NCBI GenBank assembly: GCA_963783235.1
Contig: CAWAMN010000001.1
Location: forward strand, 2,046,001 to 2,110,000
Direction: 5' to 3'
Origin: Thiohalomonas sp963783235
GTDB taxonomy: Bacteria; Pseudomonadota; Gammaproteobacteria; Thiohalomonadales; Thiohalomonadaceae
DNA: 64,000 nt
This document shows positions 26,369 to 35,981 of this stretch, one piece after another; position 1 is the stretch's first letter; every line of letters begins with the position of its first letter. Under the pieces are notes generated by a model. The model saw only the letters and a program-made list of their open reading frames with translations, was not told the DNA's origin and searched no databases. A program made the translations under genes and the position numbers.

Positions 26369-27313
26369 ATGACCGAAGCCATGCCTGCCCAAATTCCAAT
26401 TGTACTTGCCGCCAACAACAACTACGTCCCCCACCTGTCGGTTACTATGCTATCGGCCGCCGCCTCAGCGAGCAGGCGGGAAGACCTTCTGTTCTATCTG
26501 CTTGACGCCGGGATTTCACAAGAAAACAGGAAGCGCCTCGAGCGGCTCGCGGCTGCCAATGGAATTACGCTGTCAATCATCGAGCCCGGCAATATCGACC
26601 TGGGGTCGGTAGATCTGAAGCGGTATGGGGTCGCTGCGACCTACCGGATTCTAATCGCTGAAATTCTCCCGGAGGAGATCTCCAGGATCATTTATCTGGA
26701 CTGCGATATTGTCGTGCTTGATGATTTGAGCACGCTTTTCGCCATACCGCTCGAAGGATACCCGATTGCTGCTGTTGAGAACCTTGGAATTCAGCCAACT
26801 GCCAGAATAGGACTCGAAAAGGGGCAGTATTTCAATTCGGGAGTCCTTGTCATGGATCTCGACGAGTGGCGAAGTCGGCAACTCGGGCGTCGCGTTCTCT
26901 CCTACATGCGGAACTGCGCCGATTCGCTGATATTCCCGGATCAAGATGGGCTGAATGCGACATTGAAAGGGGCCTGGTGCCGATTACCTCTCCGGTGGAA
27001 TCAGCAGCCAGCGACCTACAGTATCCAAAGCAAGCTGTCCCCGGATGATCCTCGCGCGGCGGAGTATCGCGAAGCGGTCGCCCATCCGGCGGTGGTCCAC
27101 TTCCTTGGCAGGAACAAGCCCTGGGACTACATGACCTTTCACCCGTTGAAGGAGTTCTATTGGCATTTCCTGCGCGAGACTCCCTGGAGGGGGCATCCGT
27201 ACGAAAACAAGTCGCCCCTGAACGTGCTAAAGAAGGCTTTTATGGTCGAGAAGTGGGTCAAGCGGAGAAAACGCCGTCGCCAGGGACCGGTTTTTCCGCG
27301 CACGGCCGATTAG
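26369..27313 (+). CDS. GT8-family glycosyltransferase
   Basis: The protein of about 314 residues is a family 8 transferase, as used for outer-core galactose and glucose residues (WaaI/WaaJ type). IPIVLAANNNYVPHLSVTML begins the domain. IIYLDCDIVVLDDLSTLF holds the DXD metal site near residue 111. YFNSGVLVMDLDEW and FPDQDGLNATLKGAW are further family blocks. ATG 26369 (MTEAMPAQ) is taken as start; ATG 26381 is equally possible and the frame runs upstream to 26306. A convergent GT4 gene begins only four bases after the stop. Confidence 0.87.
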   Translation: MTEAMPAQIPIVLAANNNYVPHLSVTMLSAAASASRREDLLFYLLDAGISQENRKRLERLAAANGITLSIIEPGNIDLGSVDLKRYGVAATYRILIAEILPEEISRIIYLDCDIVVLDDLSTLFAIPLEGYPIAAVENLGIQPTARIGLEKGQYFNSGVLVMDLDEWRSRQLGRRVLSYMRNCADSLIFPDQDGLNATLKGAWCRLPLRWNQQPATYSIQSKLSPDDPRAAEYREAVAHPAVVHFLGRNKPWDYMTFHPLKEFYWHFLRETPWRGHPYENKSPLNVLKKAFMVEKWVKRRKRRRQGPVFPRTAD

Positions 27314-27317
27314 GCTT

Positions 27318-28511
27318 TCAGCTGAGACTCAGGAACTGCCGGGCGACGTTCTCCGAGTCGAATCGTTGGTATAACTCTGTAGAAATGGCCGGCGGTGTGG
27401 CGAGGGCCTGCTGAATCTTTTCAGCAAGCCCCCGCGCCTCAAGGGGCGCAATGAACCCGGCCTGCTCTCCAATGAGGATATCCCGCACTCCACCGCGGCA
27501 ATCGACCGCGACTACCGGGGTTCCGCAGACGAACGATTCAGCCATCACGAGCCCAAAACCTTCGAAAAGCGAACTGAGGACGAACAACTTGGCCCCCTTC
27601 ATCCACGGATAGGGATTCTTTTGCTCACCGACGAACCACACCTGGTCTTCGATACCCAATTCACGGGCAAAGAGCTTTAGCTTCTTTTCATCGGTTCCGC
27701 CCCCGACTATGACCAAGAGTTCTTCAGGACGGGCAATCGCATAGGCCTCCAGCAGTAACTGCTGGTTCTTCTGCTTGGTAAGACGTCCCACATGGACGAT
27801 GTAGGGCTCTTCGGGCAACAGGGCCGGCTCCTCGGAGAGTCGCCTGATGCGCTCCACCGGTATCGGATTAGGGACCAAATTTAACGTCCTCGGCACGACT
27901 CCGCTGGCGTCCAGCCTTTCGAGGAGAGAGGCGCGGGTTCCGGTGGAGTTGACCACCAGATTCTTCCGGCTGTAGAGCAGTCGCGTATAGATCCGTTCGC
28001 GCCGGGTTCCCAGCATCTTCTGGGGACTCACGATTACCCGGTAGATTCTCGGATCATTGTTGGCCCACAACAACTCGAACGCCCCGTGTCCCCGCACCAG
28101 GATTCTGTCTACCCGGCCGAAGCGCTTTTCAAACCTTCGGACCCAATGCCTGAAGTAGAAACTGGTATACAAGCCCCTCCAAACGAAACCCGAGCGGGGT
28201 ATAAGGTTAGCGAGGAGCGTGCGGGTAATCAGATCGTAAACAAGGCCAATGCCGGTGTATCGGTTGAACTTATCGAAATCGAAAAAATGGACCGTTACGG
28301 TGGGATCCGGCTCAAGTGCCGTGCGCTTCTTAAAGGCAAGGATATGGACGTCATGGCCCATCGCGGCGAAGGTATTGGCCAGATTGACCGTATTTCGCTC
28401 CACCCCTCCCATCTGGAGGCTGCGGGCAACCAGCAGGATTCGCTGTTTCCCCGCGGGAAGCGAGTAGGGTTCTTCTACGGTACTCTTCTTCAAATCCGAG
28501 GTTCCTGACAT
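27318..28511 (-). CDS. GT4-type glycosyltransferase
   Basis: The 397-residue GT-B protein begins its domain with RILLVARSLQMGGVERNTVN near residue 24. The C-terminal donor domain shows IVHVGRLTKQKNQQLLLEAY, then VLSSLFEGFGLVMAESFVCG with the EX7E motif. The first 20 or so residues are not conserved and the true start could be later. The sugar specificity is not visible. It is divergent from the GT9 gene, with 44 bases between the start codons. Confidence 0.9.
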   Translation of the reverse strand: MSGTSDLKKSTVEEPYSLPAGKQRILLVARSLQMGGVERNTVNLANTFAAMGHDVHILAFKKRTALEPDPTVTVHFFDFDKFNRYTGIGLVYDLITRTLLANLIPRSGFVWRGLYTSFYFRHWVRRFEKRFGRVDRILVRGHGAFELLWANNDPRIYRVIVSPQKMLGTRRERIYTRLLYSRKNLVVNSTGTRASLLERLDASGVVPRTLNLVPNPIPVERIRRLSEEPALLPEEPYIVHVGRLTKQKNQQLLLEAYAIARPEELLVIVGGGTDEKKLKLFARELGIEDQVWFVGEQKNPYPWMKGAKLFVLSSLFEGFGLVMAESFVCGTPVVAVDCRGGVRDILIGEQAGFIAPLEARGLAEKIQQALATPPAISTELYQRFDSENVARQFLSLS

Positions 28512-28555
28512 AATCGCTGTTTGGTTATCGCGTTTTCAGTGCTTCGACTTCTGCC

Positions 28556-29569
28556 ATGCGTATTCTGGTCGTCCGTAACGACAAGCTCGGCGATTTTATG
28601 CTCGCCTGGCCTGCATTCCGCCTGCTCAAGGAGCAACTGCCGCAGGCTCAGGTAGTCGCACTGGTGCCGGAGTACACCCGGGCGATGGCGGAACTATGCC
28701 CCTGGATCGACGAGGTCGTTGTCGATACCGGCGGCGATCGATGGCGCGATATCCGTCGGCTGAGTACACAGCTCCGTCAGTCCGACCCGGGTGAGGCCAT
28801 CGTACTTTTCTCAACGGTACGGGTGGTTGCTGCCCTGACGCTCGCCCGGATCCGGTACCGACTGGGCCCCGCGACCAAGCTGGCCCAATTCCTCCTCACC
28901 GATCGGTTGGCGCAGCGTCGTTCCCGTTCGGAAAAGCCGGAGTTCGAGTACAACGCCGAGTTGGTTCAATATTTTCTCGCGCGCCACGGGCTCGAAAAAC
29001 GGCCGGTACCCAAGGGACCTTTTCTAGGCTTCCCCGACACGGAACTCGCCGATCTCCGCCATGAGCTTTCGGATCGGCTCCAACTCTCCCCTCGGGATCG
29101 CTGGTTGTTTGTCCACGCAGGCAGCGGCGGTTCCGCCAATAACCTGAAGCCGCAACAGTATTGCGACCTCTGTCGCCGCCTCATCAAGTCCGGGCGCGCC
29201 TTTGTCCTTACCGCCGGCCCCGGCGAAGAGCGTATCGCCGAGGAGATTGCGGCCGCACTCACCGGTGAGGCGCCTATCGCCGTCCTCCGGCCTGATGGCT
29301 TGCCGGCCCTCGCCCGGGCAATGACCGCTGCCCACCTCTTTATCAGTGGTTCGACCGGTCCCCTGCATATCGCCGGAGCCCTGGACCGGCCCACGGCAAC
29401 CTTCTATCCGGGTCATCGCTCCGGTTCGCCATTACGATGGCAAACGATGAACCGGGCCGAGGTTCGGCTGGCGTTCACCCCTCCTTCGGGAGGCGATCCC
29501 AAGGACGTTTCCCGGTGCGACATCCCACAAGCTGCCGAAGCAATCGAGGCGCTGTTAGCGGGCTTATGA
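28556..29569 (+). CDS. GT9 heptosyltransferase-family protein
   Basis: The 337-residue protein opens MRILVVRNDKLGDFMLAWPA, the GT9 start motif, and has HAGSGGSANNLKPQQYCDLC near residue 183. FISGSTGPLHIAGALDRPTA follows in the donor site. This is the third GT9 enzyme of the locus, besides the waaC-like gene and waaF. It may add a third heptose or another sugar. Convergent with the next gene: stop codons overlap by six bases. Confidence 0.87.
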   Translation: MRILVVRNDKLGDFMLAWPAFRLLKEQLPQAQVVALVPEYTRAMAELCPWIDEVVVDTGGDRWRDIRRLSTQLRQSDPGEAIVLFSTVRVVAALTLARIRYRLGPATKLAQFLLTDRLAQRRSRSEKPEFEYNAELVQYFLARHGLEKRPVPKGPFLGFPDTELADLRHELSDRLQLSPRDRWLFVHAGSGGSANNLKPQQYCDLCRRLIKSGRAFVLTAGPGEERIAEEIAAALTGEAPIAVLRPDGLPALARAMTAAHLFISGSTGPLHIAGALDRPTATFYPGHRSGSPLRWQTMNRAEVRLAFTPPSGGDPKDVSRCDIPQAAEAIEALLAGL

Positions 29570-30661
29570 AGATTCGATCAGTTCTATCAGCCGGCCGAAA
29601 TGCCGCTCCGGGTCAAACAGGCGATCGCCCTTCGCCTTCCCCGCTTCGGCGAGTTGCCGACGCCAAACCGGGTCGTCACCGAGACGCTTGAGCTGACGGG
29701 CGAGATCGCCGGCATTCCGAGGCGTGAACATCAGCCCCGTTCGTTCGTGATCGATGATCTCCATAACGCCCCCGGCACGGCTGCCCACCACCGCGACACC
29801 GGCGCGCATGGCTTCCGCCAAAACCAATCCGAAGGTCTCTTCCTCACTGGCAAGGACCACCACGTCACAGGCCTGCATGAGTCGCTGCGGCTCATCGGTG
29901 AAGTCCTGAAACGTGATCGGTAGACCTTGATCAAGGACCCGCTGCTTCAGCCCCTGCAAATACGCCGGTTCCATAGGGCGGCCGACGATGAGGCCATTCA
30001 CCGTTTTACCTTCCGAGTTCAGTTGCTCGATAGCATCGACCAGAAGGTGCTGCCCCTTGCTCTCTTTGATGCGTCCCAGCAGGCCCACCAGGAAGCCCTC
30101 TTCAGGAAGCCCGAATTCTCTCCGCAGAGCCCGTTGTCCCGTTGCGTCCGGGAAGGACGGCGGTGCATCGACACCGTAATACAGGGTCGTGACCCGAGGG
30201 CTCAGTGCCTGCGGCAGAAAGCCGCGCAGGTGTCCGGCAAGCTTTTCGGTGATGGCAACCACCCGATCCACCTGCTGCCACACGAGGCGGTGATAGGCAT
30301 CCCGCTTAGGTCGGGTGATCTGCATCTGACGGGTATAAATCAGACGCGGCTTGCGGCGCGAAAGCCGTTTGGCCAACGCGGCAAGGGCCAGGTCTTTGCC
30401 CCAATGCATATGGATGGCGTCCACGCCCTCCTCATCGATCCAAGCTGCCAACTGGCGGGCCGCACCCAAGGGCAGGGGTCTGAAACGGGTCTCCAGGGGA
30501 CGCCACGGAATCCGATCACGATCGAAATATTCGCAAAGCCGCCCAGCGGGGCTGATCACACCCAGTACTTCATGCTGCCGGTTCAGTGTCGCGGCACAAC
30601 GGTAGGCGTAGAGTTCGAGGCCGCCCAACGCTCCCGAGAGACAGAGTTCGAGAACCTTCAT
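29564..30661 (-). CDS. GT4-type glycosyltransferase
   Basis: The 365-residue protein begins MKVLELCLSGALGGLELYAY and has the GT4 donor site LASEEETFGLVLAEAMRAGV near residue 270. GLLGRIKESKGQHLLVDAIE starts the C-terminal Rossmann domain. Proteins of this kind add hexoses to the LPS core. Its ATG overlaps the stop of the upstream GT2 gene (ATGA), so it is the last gene of a six-gene leftward operon starting at hldE. Confidence 0.88.
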   Translation of the reverse strand: MKVLELCLSGALGGLELYAYRCAATLNRQHEVLGVISPAGRLCEYFDRDRIPWRPLETRFRPLPLGAARQLAAWIDEEGVDAIHMHWGKDLALAALAKRLSRRKPRLIYTRQMQITRPKRDAYHRLVWQQVDRVVAITEKLAGHLRGFLPQALSPRVTTLYYGVDAPPSFPDATGQRALRREFGLPEEGFLVGLLGRIKESKGQHLLVDAIEQLNSEGKTVNGLIVGRPMEPAYLQGLKQRVLDQGLPITFQDFTDEPQRLMQACDVVVLASEEETFGLVLAEAMRAGVAVVGSRAGGVMEIIDHERTGLMFTPRNAGDLARQLKRLGDDPVWRRQLAEAGKAKGDRLFDPERHFGRLIELIESS

Positions 30662-31413
30662 CGGCTCTTCTTCTCATCATGCAGTTCGATAAGCTTCACA
30701 TATTTCATGTAGGCGTGGAAAGCGGTAGTCATCGTTACTGTAGCCCCGTCCAGTCCCTGGAAGATGCCGCCTTTGAGAAAATACTTGCGGACAACGGCAG
30801 CGAAGGCATGAAGAGCCGGCGCCCAGGGCGACGGCTTCACACCGCGCTCGTACATGGCCCAGGCATCGCGGGAACTCAGGGCATTGATGCGCTCAACCCA
30901 GTGAGCGTAGTCACGATAGGTGAAGTGAATCAGGTGAGCGTGAAGGGCTTGTACCCGTTCGGCCGCAACGCTGGAGTGGGCCTTCTTCGGCAGGTAGGCC
31001 GCTCGGCTTCGGTGATAGAGCCGTACCACGGTATCGGGGTAAAAACCGGCCGCCCTGACCCAGTGGCGGCCCGCGAAATTCTTTCGTTTGAAGGCGTAGC
31101 CGTCAACATCACCCCGCGACAGGTCGAGTCCCCGAATGGCCTCCACCGCATCCTCATCGAGGCGCTCGTCAGCATCGATGGAGAGGATCCATTCGTGAGT
31201 CGCAAACTGCACGCCGTACTGCTTCTGAGGGCCATCCCCCAGATACTCCTGCACGAAGACGCGTGCCCCCAGGCTTTTCGCCTTTTCGCATGTGGCATCC
31301 TCGCTGCCGGAGTCCACGACAATCACCTCATCGCAGACCCGCTGCAGCGAACGAACACACGCTTCGATGTACTGCTCTTCGTTCAGGGTGATGACGGTCG
31401 CGCTGATCTTCAT
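30658..31413 (-). CDS. GT2 glycosyltransferase, WaaE/KdtX-like LPS core enzyme
   Basis: The 251-residue family 2 transferase opens with ISATVITLNEEQYIEACVRS and has VIVVDSGSEDAT near residue 30. The metal motif is SIDADERLDED near residue 80. This pattern matches the WaaE/KdtX group, which adds glucose to heptose I in several genera. The C-terminal part is basic and aromatic, as usual for membrane-associated members. It overlaps the next gene and follows waaF by 12 bases. Confidence 0.87.
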   Translation of the reverse strand: MKISATVITLNEEQYIEACVRSLQRVCDEVIVVDSGSEDATCEKAKSLGARVFVQEYLGDGPQKQYGVQFATHEWILSIDADERLDEDAVEAIRGLDLSRGDVDGYAFKRKNFAGRHWVRAAGFYPDTVVRLYHRSRAAYLPKKAHSSVAAERVQALHAHLIHFTYRDYAHWVERINALSSRDAWAMYERGVKPSPWAPALHAFAAVVRKYFLKGGIFQGLDGATVTMTTAFHAYMKYVKLIELHDEKKSR

Positions 31414-31425
31414 TACGGGATCTTC

Positions 31426-32478
31426 TTATTGTTTAACAGGCGCCGGTGCTTCGGGCTCTCTTTGCAGTATCTCTTTTACCGCCATCTCGACGGAATCAAC
31501 CTCCAATTCCCGCAGGCAGCGATAATGCCCATAGCGACACACCCTTTCAAAACAGGGACTGCATTCCAGTTCCCGGTAGAGGATCACCTTCCGATCGGTG
31601 AGCGGCGGGGTGTAGTGCGGCGAGGAGGAGCCGTAGAGAGCCACGATTTTAGTCCCCACCGCCGCGCCGATATGCATCAGCCCGGAATCGTTGGTCACCA
31701 TGACTTGGGCGCGGGAAAGCAGGTCCACCACATCGGTCAAAGAAGTCTTGCCACAGAGGTCCACCGCCGCGCCGCCCGACGCCGAGATGATGCTCTCCGC
31801 GACCGAACCGTCCTTGTTCGATCCCACCAACCAGACCTGATAACCCAGCGCCGCGAAATGCTGGGCCAGCGCGGCATAGTGTTCGGCAGGCCATTGCTTG
31901 GCGGGTCCGTATTCGGCCCCAGGCGCCAGGGCGATGGCGGGCCGCACCCGCTCCAGTCCCAGTCGTTCCATTAGCGAATCGGCATTCGCCTCATCGACAC
32001 GCAGTTGCGGGTAGGAAAGACCGGGCGCCCGGTCCGACTCCGTTCGGGGCCGACCGAGATGGACGTAGCGCTGAACGACCATCGGCAGGATTCGCCGGTC
32101 GAGCGGCCGCATATCGTTGATAAGCCCGTAACGCATCTCGCCCTTATAGCCGGTTCGGCACCGTGCCCGGGCGAAAAAAGGGACCAGGGCGGCCTTCAGG
32201 GAACGGGGCAGCACGATCGCTTGATCGTAGTGGCGGTTGCGAAGGGATCGACCCAGCCGGAACCGGGCCGCCAACCCCAACTGCCCGTGACCGAGCGGCA
32301 TCCGGATACCCCGCGCCACCTCCGGCATCCGTTCAAGGAGGGGTAGTGACCAGTCCGGGGCCAGAACGTCGATCTGGACCGCCGGCCGGTGCTCTTTCAA
32401 ATAACGATAGAGACTCTGGGCCATGACCATGTCGCCGACCCAGGCGGGGCCCACCACCAGCACCCGCTCCGAGGACAT
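31426..32478 (-). CDS. waaF: LPS heptosyltransferase II
   Basis: WaaF adds the second heptose of the inner core from ADP-heptose. The 350-residue protein starts RVLVVGPAWVGDMVMAQSLY, the WaaF form of the motif. ALAPGAEYGPAKQWPAEHYA lies near residue 173. VTNDSGLMHIGAAVGTKIVA follows in the donor site, with LYGSSSPHYTPPL after it. The Cys-rich end ECSPCFERVCRYGHYRCL is also typical. It follows the aldo/keto reductase by three bases. Confidence 0.95.
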   Translation of the reverse strand: MSSERVLVVGPAWVGDMVMAQSLYRYLKEHRPAVQIDVLAPDWSLPLLERMPEVARGIRMPLGHGQLGLAARFRLGRSLRNRHYDQAIVLPRSLKAALVPFFARARCRTGYKGEMRYGLINDMRPLDRRILPMVVQRYVHLGRPRTESDRAPGLSYPQLRVDEANADSLMERLGLERVRPAIALAPGAEYGPAKQWPAEHYAALAQHFAALGYQVWLVGSNKDGSVAESIISASGGAAVDLCGKTSLTDVVDLLSRAQVMVTNDSGLMHIGAAVGTKIVALYGSSSPHYTPPLTDRKVILYRELECSPCFERVCRYGHYRCLRELEVDSVEMAVKEILQREPEAPAPVKQ

Positions 32479-32481
32479 GGT

Positions 32482-33279
32482 TCAGCCGGTCTCCCGGGCG
32501 GCCAGGATTCGGTCCACCGTCCCGACATTCTGGCGCAGGTGGTCGGGGTTGATGGTGCCGACGATCATGCTGCTCACCCCCGCATGGTCGAAGACGAAGC
32601 GCATCGCCTCCTCGATCCCGCACCCGCCCGCGCTACTGTCGGCGTGACCACTCTGCAGACCTTTTTTTACCAGCACGCCCTTTTTCAGTCGTTCGGCCTC
32701 GGCGATCACCGGCAGGTCGTGGACATCCACCGGGTTACAGGTCGCCATCACCACATCGCAGTTTCGGGTAACCCAAAGACCGCCCTCCTCGGTCTTGGTG
32801 GACATACCGTAGGCCCGGATCAGACCTTCCCGCTTCAGATCGGCAAGGCAATCCAGCGCCCCCTCATTCTCAATGATGCCCATATCGTTACCGTCCGAGT
32901 GAACCAGCACGATATCCACATCGTCGCGGCCAAGCCGTTTCAGGCTTCGTTGCACACTCCTCCGCGTATGTTCGGGTGAGAAGTCGAAGCTGGAGCGCCC
33001 GTTTTCAAAGATTTCCCCGACCTTGGTGACGATCACCCAGTCGTTTCGATCCGGCAGCAGACGGCCGAGTCGCTCTTCGCTATTGCCATAGGCGGGCGCC
33101 GTATCGATGAAGTTGATCCCCAGATCCCGGGCCAGGGCGAAGAGGTCACGAACCTCGTTATCGCCGGGGATGCGGAAACCGCGCGGGTACTTCACCTGCT
33201 GGTCACGACCGATCTTCACCGTTCCCAGGCCCAGCGGACTCACCCGGATGCAGGTCGAACCCAGTGCTCTCAATTCCAT
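32482..33279 (-). CDS. aldo/keto reductase
   Basis: The protein of about 265 residues has the AKR barrel. FIDTAPAYGNSEERLGRLLP holds the catalytic Asp and Tyr and VIVTKVGEIFE the Lys. VDIVLVHSDGND carries the His position. It would reduce or oxidise a carbonyl/hydroxyl pair with NAD(P)H. The frame is open far upstream, but ATG 33279 starts the domain (MELRALGSTC) and has GGAGGA nine bases ahead. It overlaps the flavoprotein gene by 10 bases. The order hldE, flavoprotein, AKR, waaF suggests a role tied to heptose or core synthesis, but the substrate is unknown. Confidence 0.88.
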   Translation of the reverse strand: MELRALGSTCIRVSPLGLGTVKIGRDQQVKYPRGFRIPGDNEVRDLFALARDLGINFIDTAPAYGNSEERLGRLLPDRNDWVIVTKVGEIFENGRSSFDFSPEHTRRSVQRSLKRLGRDDVDIVLVHSDGNDMGIIENEGALDCLADLKREGLIRAYGMSTKTEEGGLWVTRNCDVVMATCNPVDVHDLPVIAEAERLKKGVLVKKGLQSGHADSSAGGCGIEEAMRFVFDHAGVSSMIVGTINPDHLRQNVGTVDRILAARETG

Positions 33280-34490
33280 CGCGATGGCTCCTCCCATGGC
33301 AGCGGCGCCTGAGTCGGACGCGGCCAGTCCTCCGGTACCCGAGCCGGCCCCTCGTCGCCCAATGGCAACACGCCATCGCGTTTCAGCATTTCGAGAACGT
33401 CTGCGGCCAGTTGTGGCGCCAGGACCAGCTTGGTGGGCCAGGCGACGATCAGGCCATCGGTCGATTCGGCAAAGGCCGTGTCCGGCCGGTGACCGTCCGC
33501 CATCAGGGGTTCGGCCCGCTCCATCTCCAATGTGGCCCACTCGAGCCCCTTTTGCTCGACCCAGGGCAGCAGCTTTTCAAGCTCATGCCTGGCCGCCGCA
33601 ATCTGTTCACCCCGGGTGCGCTCCACGCCGTCCTCAGCCAGCTGACCGCCGAGATACCACACCGTTCGACCTTCGGCATCCCAGTGCGAGCTGATGGTGA
33701 TCCGCGGATTACTGCTGGCGCCCAGGCAGTGGGCATAAACACCCTCGGGCAGGTCGCCACGGACCATTACCATGGCCAACGGGCGCAACTGCATCTCGGG
33801 GTGGGTGTAACCGGCGGCTTCGAGCAGATCGCGGTTGCCCCGACCGGCGGTCAGTACCAATCGCTTCGCCTCAACCCGAAGTTGCTGCCCATTGCCATCA
33901 TGGAGATCGATATCCCACTGCTCTTCACGCCGGGAGAGGCGCAGGCCGTGCGGCCATTCATATTTGATCAGGCTGTCGCGATGTGGTGTCGCCAACGCAT
34001 CGGTCAATGAAGCGGTGTCCAGCACCGGTTCATCCAGCCGGTAGACCTGGCCGCGGAAGTCGGGATGGTGAAAGACCGGAGGCCGTTCCGCCTCGGGTAA
34101 GGCCGCGGTGCGGCTGCGCATCAGGTGGCTGGCGAAAAAACCGGCCATTCGCGAGGTGAGGTTAGCGGTCGACCAGAGGTATTGGTTGGGGGAGAGAACG
34201 CGAACACCGGTCAAATCCAGCTCACCCTCGCCCTTGAGACAGTCGCGCCACAGACCGGGCATTGCCGCCACAGCCTCCGCCGAGGCACTCAGCTTGCCGG
34301 TGAGCGCGTATTTGGTACCGCCGTGAATAATGCCCTGGGCATAGCGGGTTTGTCCCGAACCCAGCGCGTTGGCCTCCAGCAATACGGCTCGGTAACCCTC
34401 GGCACGCAGACGACCCAGCAGCCAGAGCCCGGCGACGCCGCCGCCGAAAACCGCCACATCGACGTGCAGTTTCTGGGCTTCGGCGCCCAT
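33270..34490 (-). CDS. FAD-dependent oxidoreductase (DAO fold)
   Basis: The 406-residue protein has the D-amino-acid-oxidase fold. VDVAVFGGGVAGLWLLGRLR binds FAD, with the acidic LLEAN after it. SGQTRYAQGIIHGGTKYAL near residue 45 resembles the glycerol-3-phosphate and glycine oxidase group. LVLTAGRGNRDLLEAAG is the second FAD contact. Substrate unknown. Adjacent genes are hldE (a one-base gap) and the aldo/keto reductase (overlap). I recall a similar pair near hldE/rfaE in Pseudomonas, which would support a conserved functional link. Confidence 0.85.
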   Translation of the reverse strand: MGAEAQKLHVDVAVFGGGVAGLWLLGRLRAEGYRAVLLEANALGSGQTRYAQGIIHGGTKYALTGKLSASAEAVAAMPGLWRDCLKGEGELDLTGVRVLSPNQYLWSTANLTSRMAGFFASHLMRSRTAALPEAERPPVFHHPDFRGQVYRLDEPVLDTASLTDALATPHRDSLIKYEWPHGLRLSRREEQWDIDLHDGNGQQLRVEAKRLVLTAGRGNRDLLEAAGYTHPEMQLRPLAMVMVRGDLPEGVYAHCLGASSNPRITISSHWDAEGRTVWYLGGQLAEDGVERTRGEQIAAARHELEKLLPWVEQKGLEWATLEMERAEPLMADGHRPDTAFAESTDGLIVAWPTKLVLAPQLAADVLEMLKRDGVLPLGDEGPARVPEDWPRPTQAPLPWEEPSRWN

Positions 34491-34491
34491 G

Positions 34492-35934
34492 TCAGCCGTT
34501 TCCCTGTTCGGTGCTGCGAATGGCCTTGATGAGGCCGGTGGTGGAGCAGCCGTCGAGGAAGGTCATCACCAGCACCTCGCCGCCGGCGCGCTGGACACAT
34601 TCGCCGCCGGGAATGTTGCCCGGGTCATTGTCGCCGCCTTTAACCAGGGCATCGGGCATCACGCGGCAGATGAGCCGTTCGGGCGTATCCTCATAGAAAG
34701 GCACCACCCAGTCGACACAACCGAGCGCCGCCAGAACACGCATGCGGTTTTCCAGGGTATTGACCGGACGCTCCTCACCTTTCAGGCGTTTGACCGAGGC
34801 ATCGTCGTTGACGGCCACGATCAGTCGGTCACCGAGTTCCGCCGCCTGCTCCAGGTAGGTGACGTGACCGGCGTGGAGAATATCGAAACAGCCGTTGGTC
34901 ATAATCACCCGCTCGCCGTGGGACTTGGCCTCCTGCACCAGCGCCACCAACCGCTCCTCATCGACCCTGCCGCGCACGACCTCGTCGTTCTCGCGCATCG
35001 CCTTGCGGAGCTCATCCGGTGTGACGGTTGCCGTGCCGAGTTTTCCGACGACCACGCCGGCGGCGAGATTGGCCAGCGAAGTCGCCTCGGCAAGGTCCTG
35101 ACCGGCGGCGACGGCAGCGGACAGCACCGAAATCACCGTATCGCCGGCGCCGGTCACATCGAACACCTCCCGGGCGCGGGTCGGCAGATGCAGCGGCACA
35201 TGCCCTTCACGCAACAGAGTAACCCCCTTCTCGGAGCGGGTGATCAGCAGAGCCTCGAGTTCCAGCTCCCGGCGCAGCCTTTCCCCGCGCTGGACCAGTT
35301 CATCCTCATCGGCACAGGCTCCGACCACCGCCTCGAACTCGGGGATGTTGGGCGTCATCAGGGTGGCGCCCTTGTAGCGCGCAAAGTCATTACCCTTGGG
35401 ATCGATCAGGACCGGTTTGCCCGCCTCGCGGGCGAGGCGGATAAGTTCGGGGCAGGTTTCCCGCAGAACGCCCTTACCGTAATCCGACAACACCACCACA
35501 TCCGCTTCCGGCAGTTTGGCGCGGAAGCGCTCCACGAGGGCTTCATGGTCACAGCCCGGAAAGCCGTTTTCGAAATCCAGGCGAATCAGCTGCTGGTGAC
35601 GGGAGAGCACGCGCAGCTTGGTCACCGTCGGATAACCCGCCAGGCGCACGAAGGCGCAGTCCACAGAGGCCTCGCCCAGTGTCTGCTCCAGCGCATCGGC
35701 GGCCTCATCATCACCCGTGAGACCAATGACACTGGAGGCACTGCCCAGGGCCGCGACATTGAGGGCCACATTGCCCGCTCCGCCCGGACGCTCCTCGCCG
35801 TCGCCTACCGCCACCACGGGGACCGGGGCCTCGGGGGAAATGCGAGAGGTCTCTCCGTGCCAGTAACGGTCGAGCATGACATCGCCAACTACCAACACAC
35901 GGGCGTTCTCAAAACGGGGAAGGGAGATCTTCAT
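34492..35934 (-). CDS. hldE: bifunctional D-glycero-beta-D-manno-heptose-7-phosphate kinase / heptose 1-phosphate adenylyltransferase
   Basis: HldE makes the activated heptose for the LPS core. The 480 residues hold an N-terminal PfkB-type kinase (ARVLVVGDVMLDRYWHG, then RPGGAGNVALNVAALGS, then FDVTGAGDTVISVLSAA near 262) and a C-terminal nucleotidyltransferase with TNGCFDILHAGHVTYLEQAA near residue 352. Length and order are normal. It heads the leftward operon hldE-flavoprotein-AKR-waaF-GT2-GT4. No strong ribosome site is seen before ATG 35934. Confidence 0.97.
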   Translation of the reverse strand: MKISLPRFENARVLVVGDVMLDRYWHGETSRISPEAPVPVVAVGDGEERPGGAGNVALNVAALGSASSVIGLTGDDEAADALEQTLGEASVDCAFVRLAGYPTVTKLRVLSRHQQLIRLDFENGFPGCDHEALVERFRAKLPEADVVVLSDYGKGVLRETCPELIRLAREAGKPVLIDPKGNDFARYKGATLMTPNIPEFEAVVGACADEDELVQRGERLRRELELEALLITRSEKGVTLLREGHVPLHLPTRAREVFDVTGAGDTVISVLSAAVAAGQDLAEATSLANLAAGVVVGKLGTATVTPDELRKAMRENDEVVRGRVDEERLVALVQEAKSHGERVIMTNGCFDILHAGHVTYLEQAAELGDRLIVAVNDDASVKRLKGEERPVNTLENRMRVLAALGCVDWVVPFYEDTPERLICRVMPDALVKGGDNDPGNIPGGECVQRAGGEVLVMTFLDGCSTTGLIKAIRSTEQGNG

Positions 35935-35981
35935 CGAAGCAGATAGCCGGAATTAGTTACCGCAAAGGATGCCGAAGGTGT

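Noticed and set aside
32482..33540. Extended aldo/keto reductase starting at 33540
   Set aside because: The extra N-terminal part overlaps the flavoprotein gene and has no AKR similarity; ATG 33279 has a good ribosome site.
34489..35946. Long plus-strand frame opposite hldE
   Set aside because: Antisense shadow; hldE is complete and strongly conserved on the other strand. The same applies to frames opposite groEL, purH and purD.
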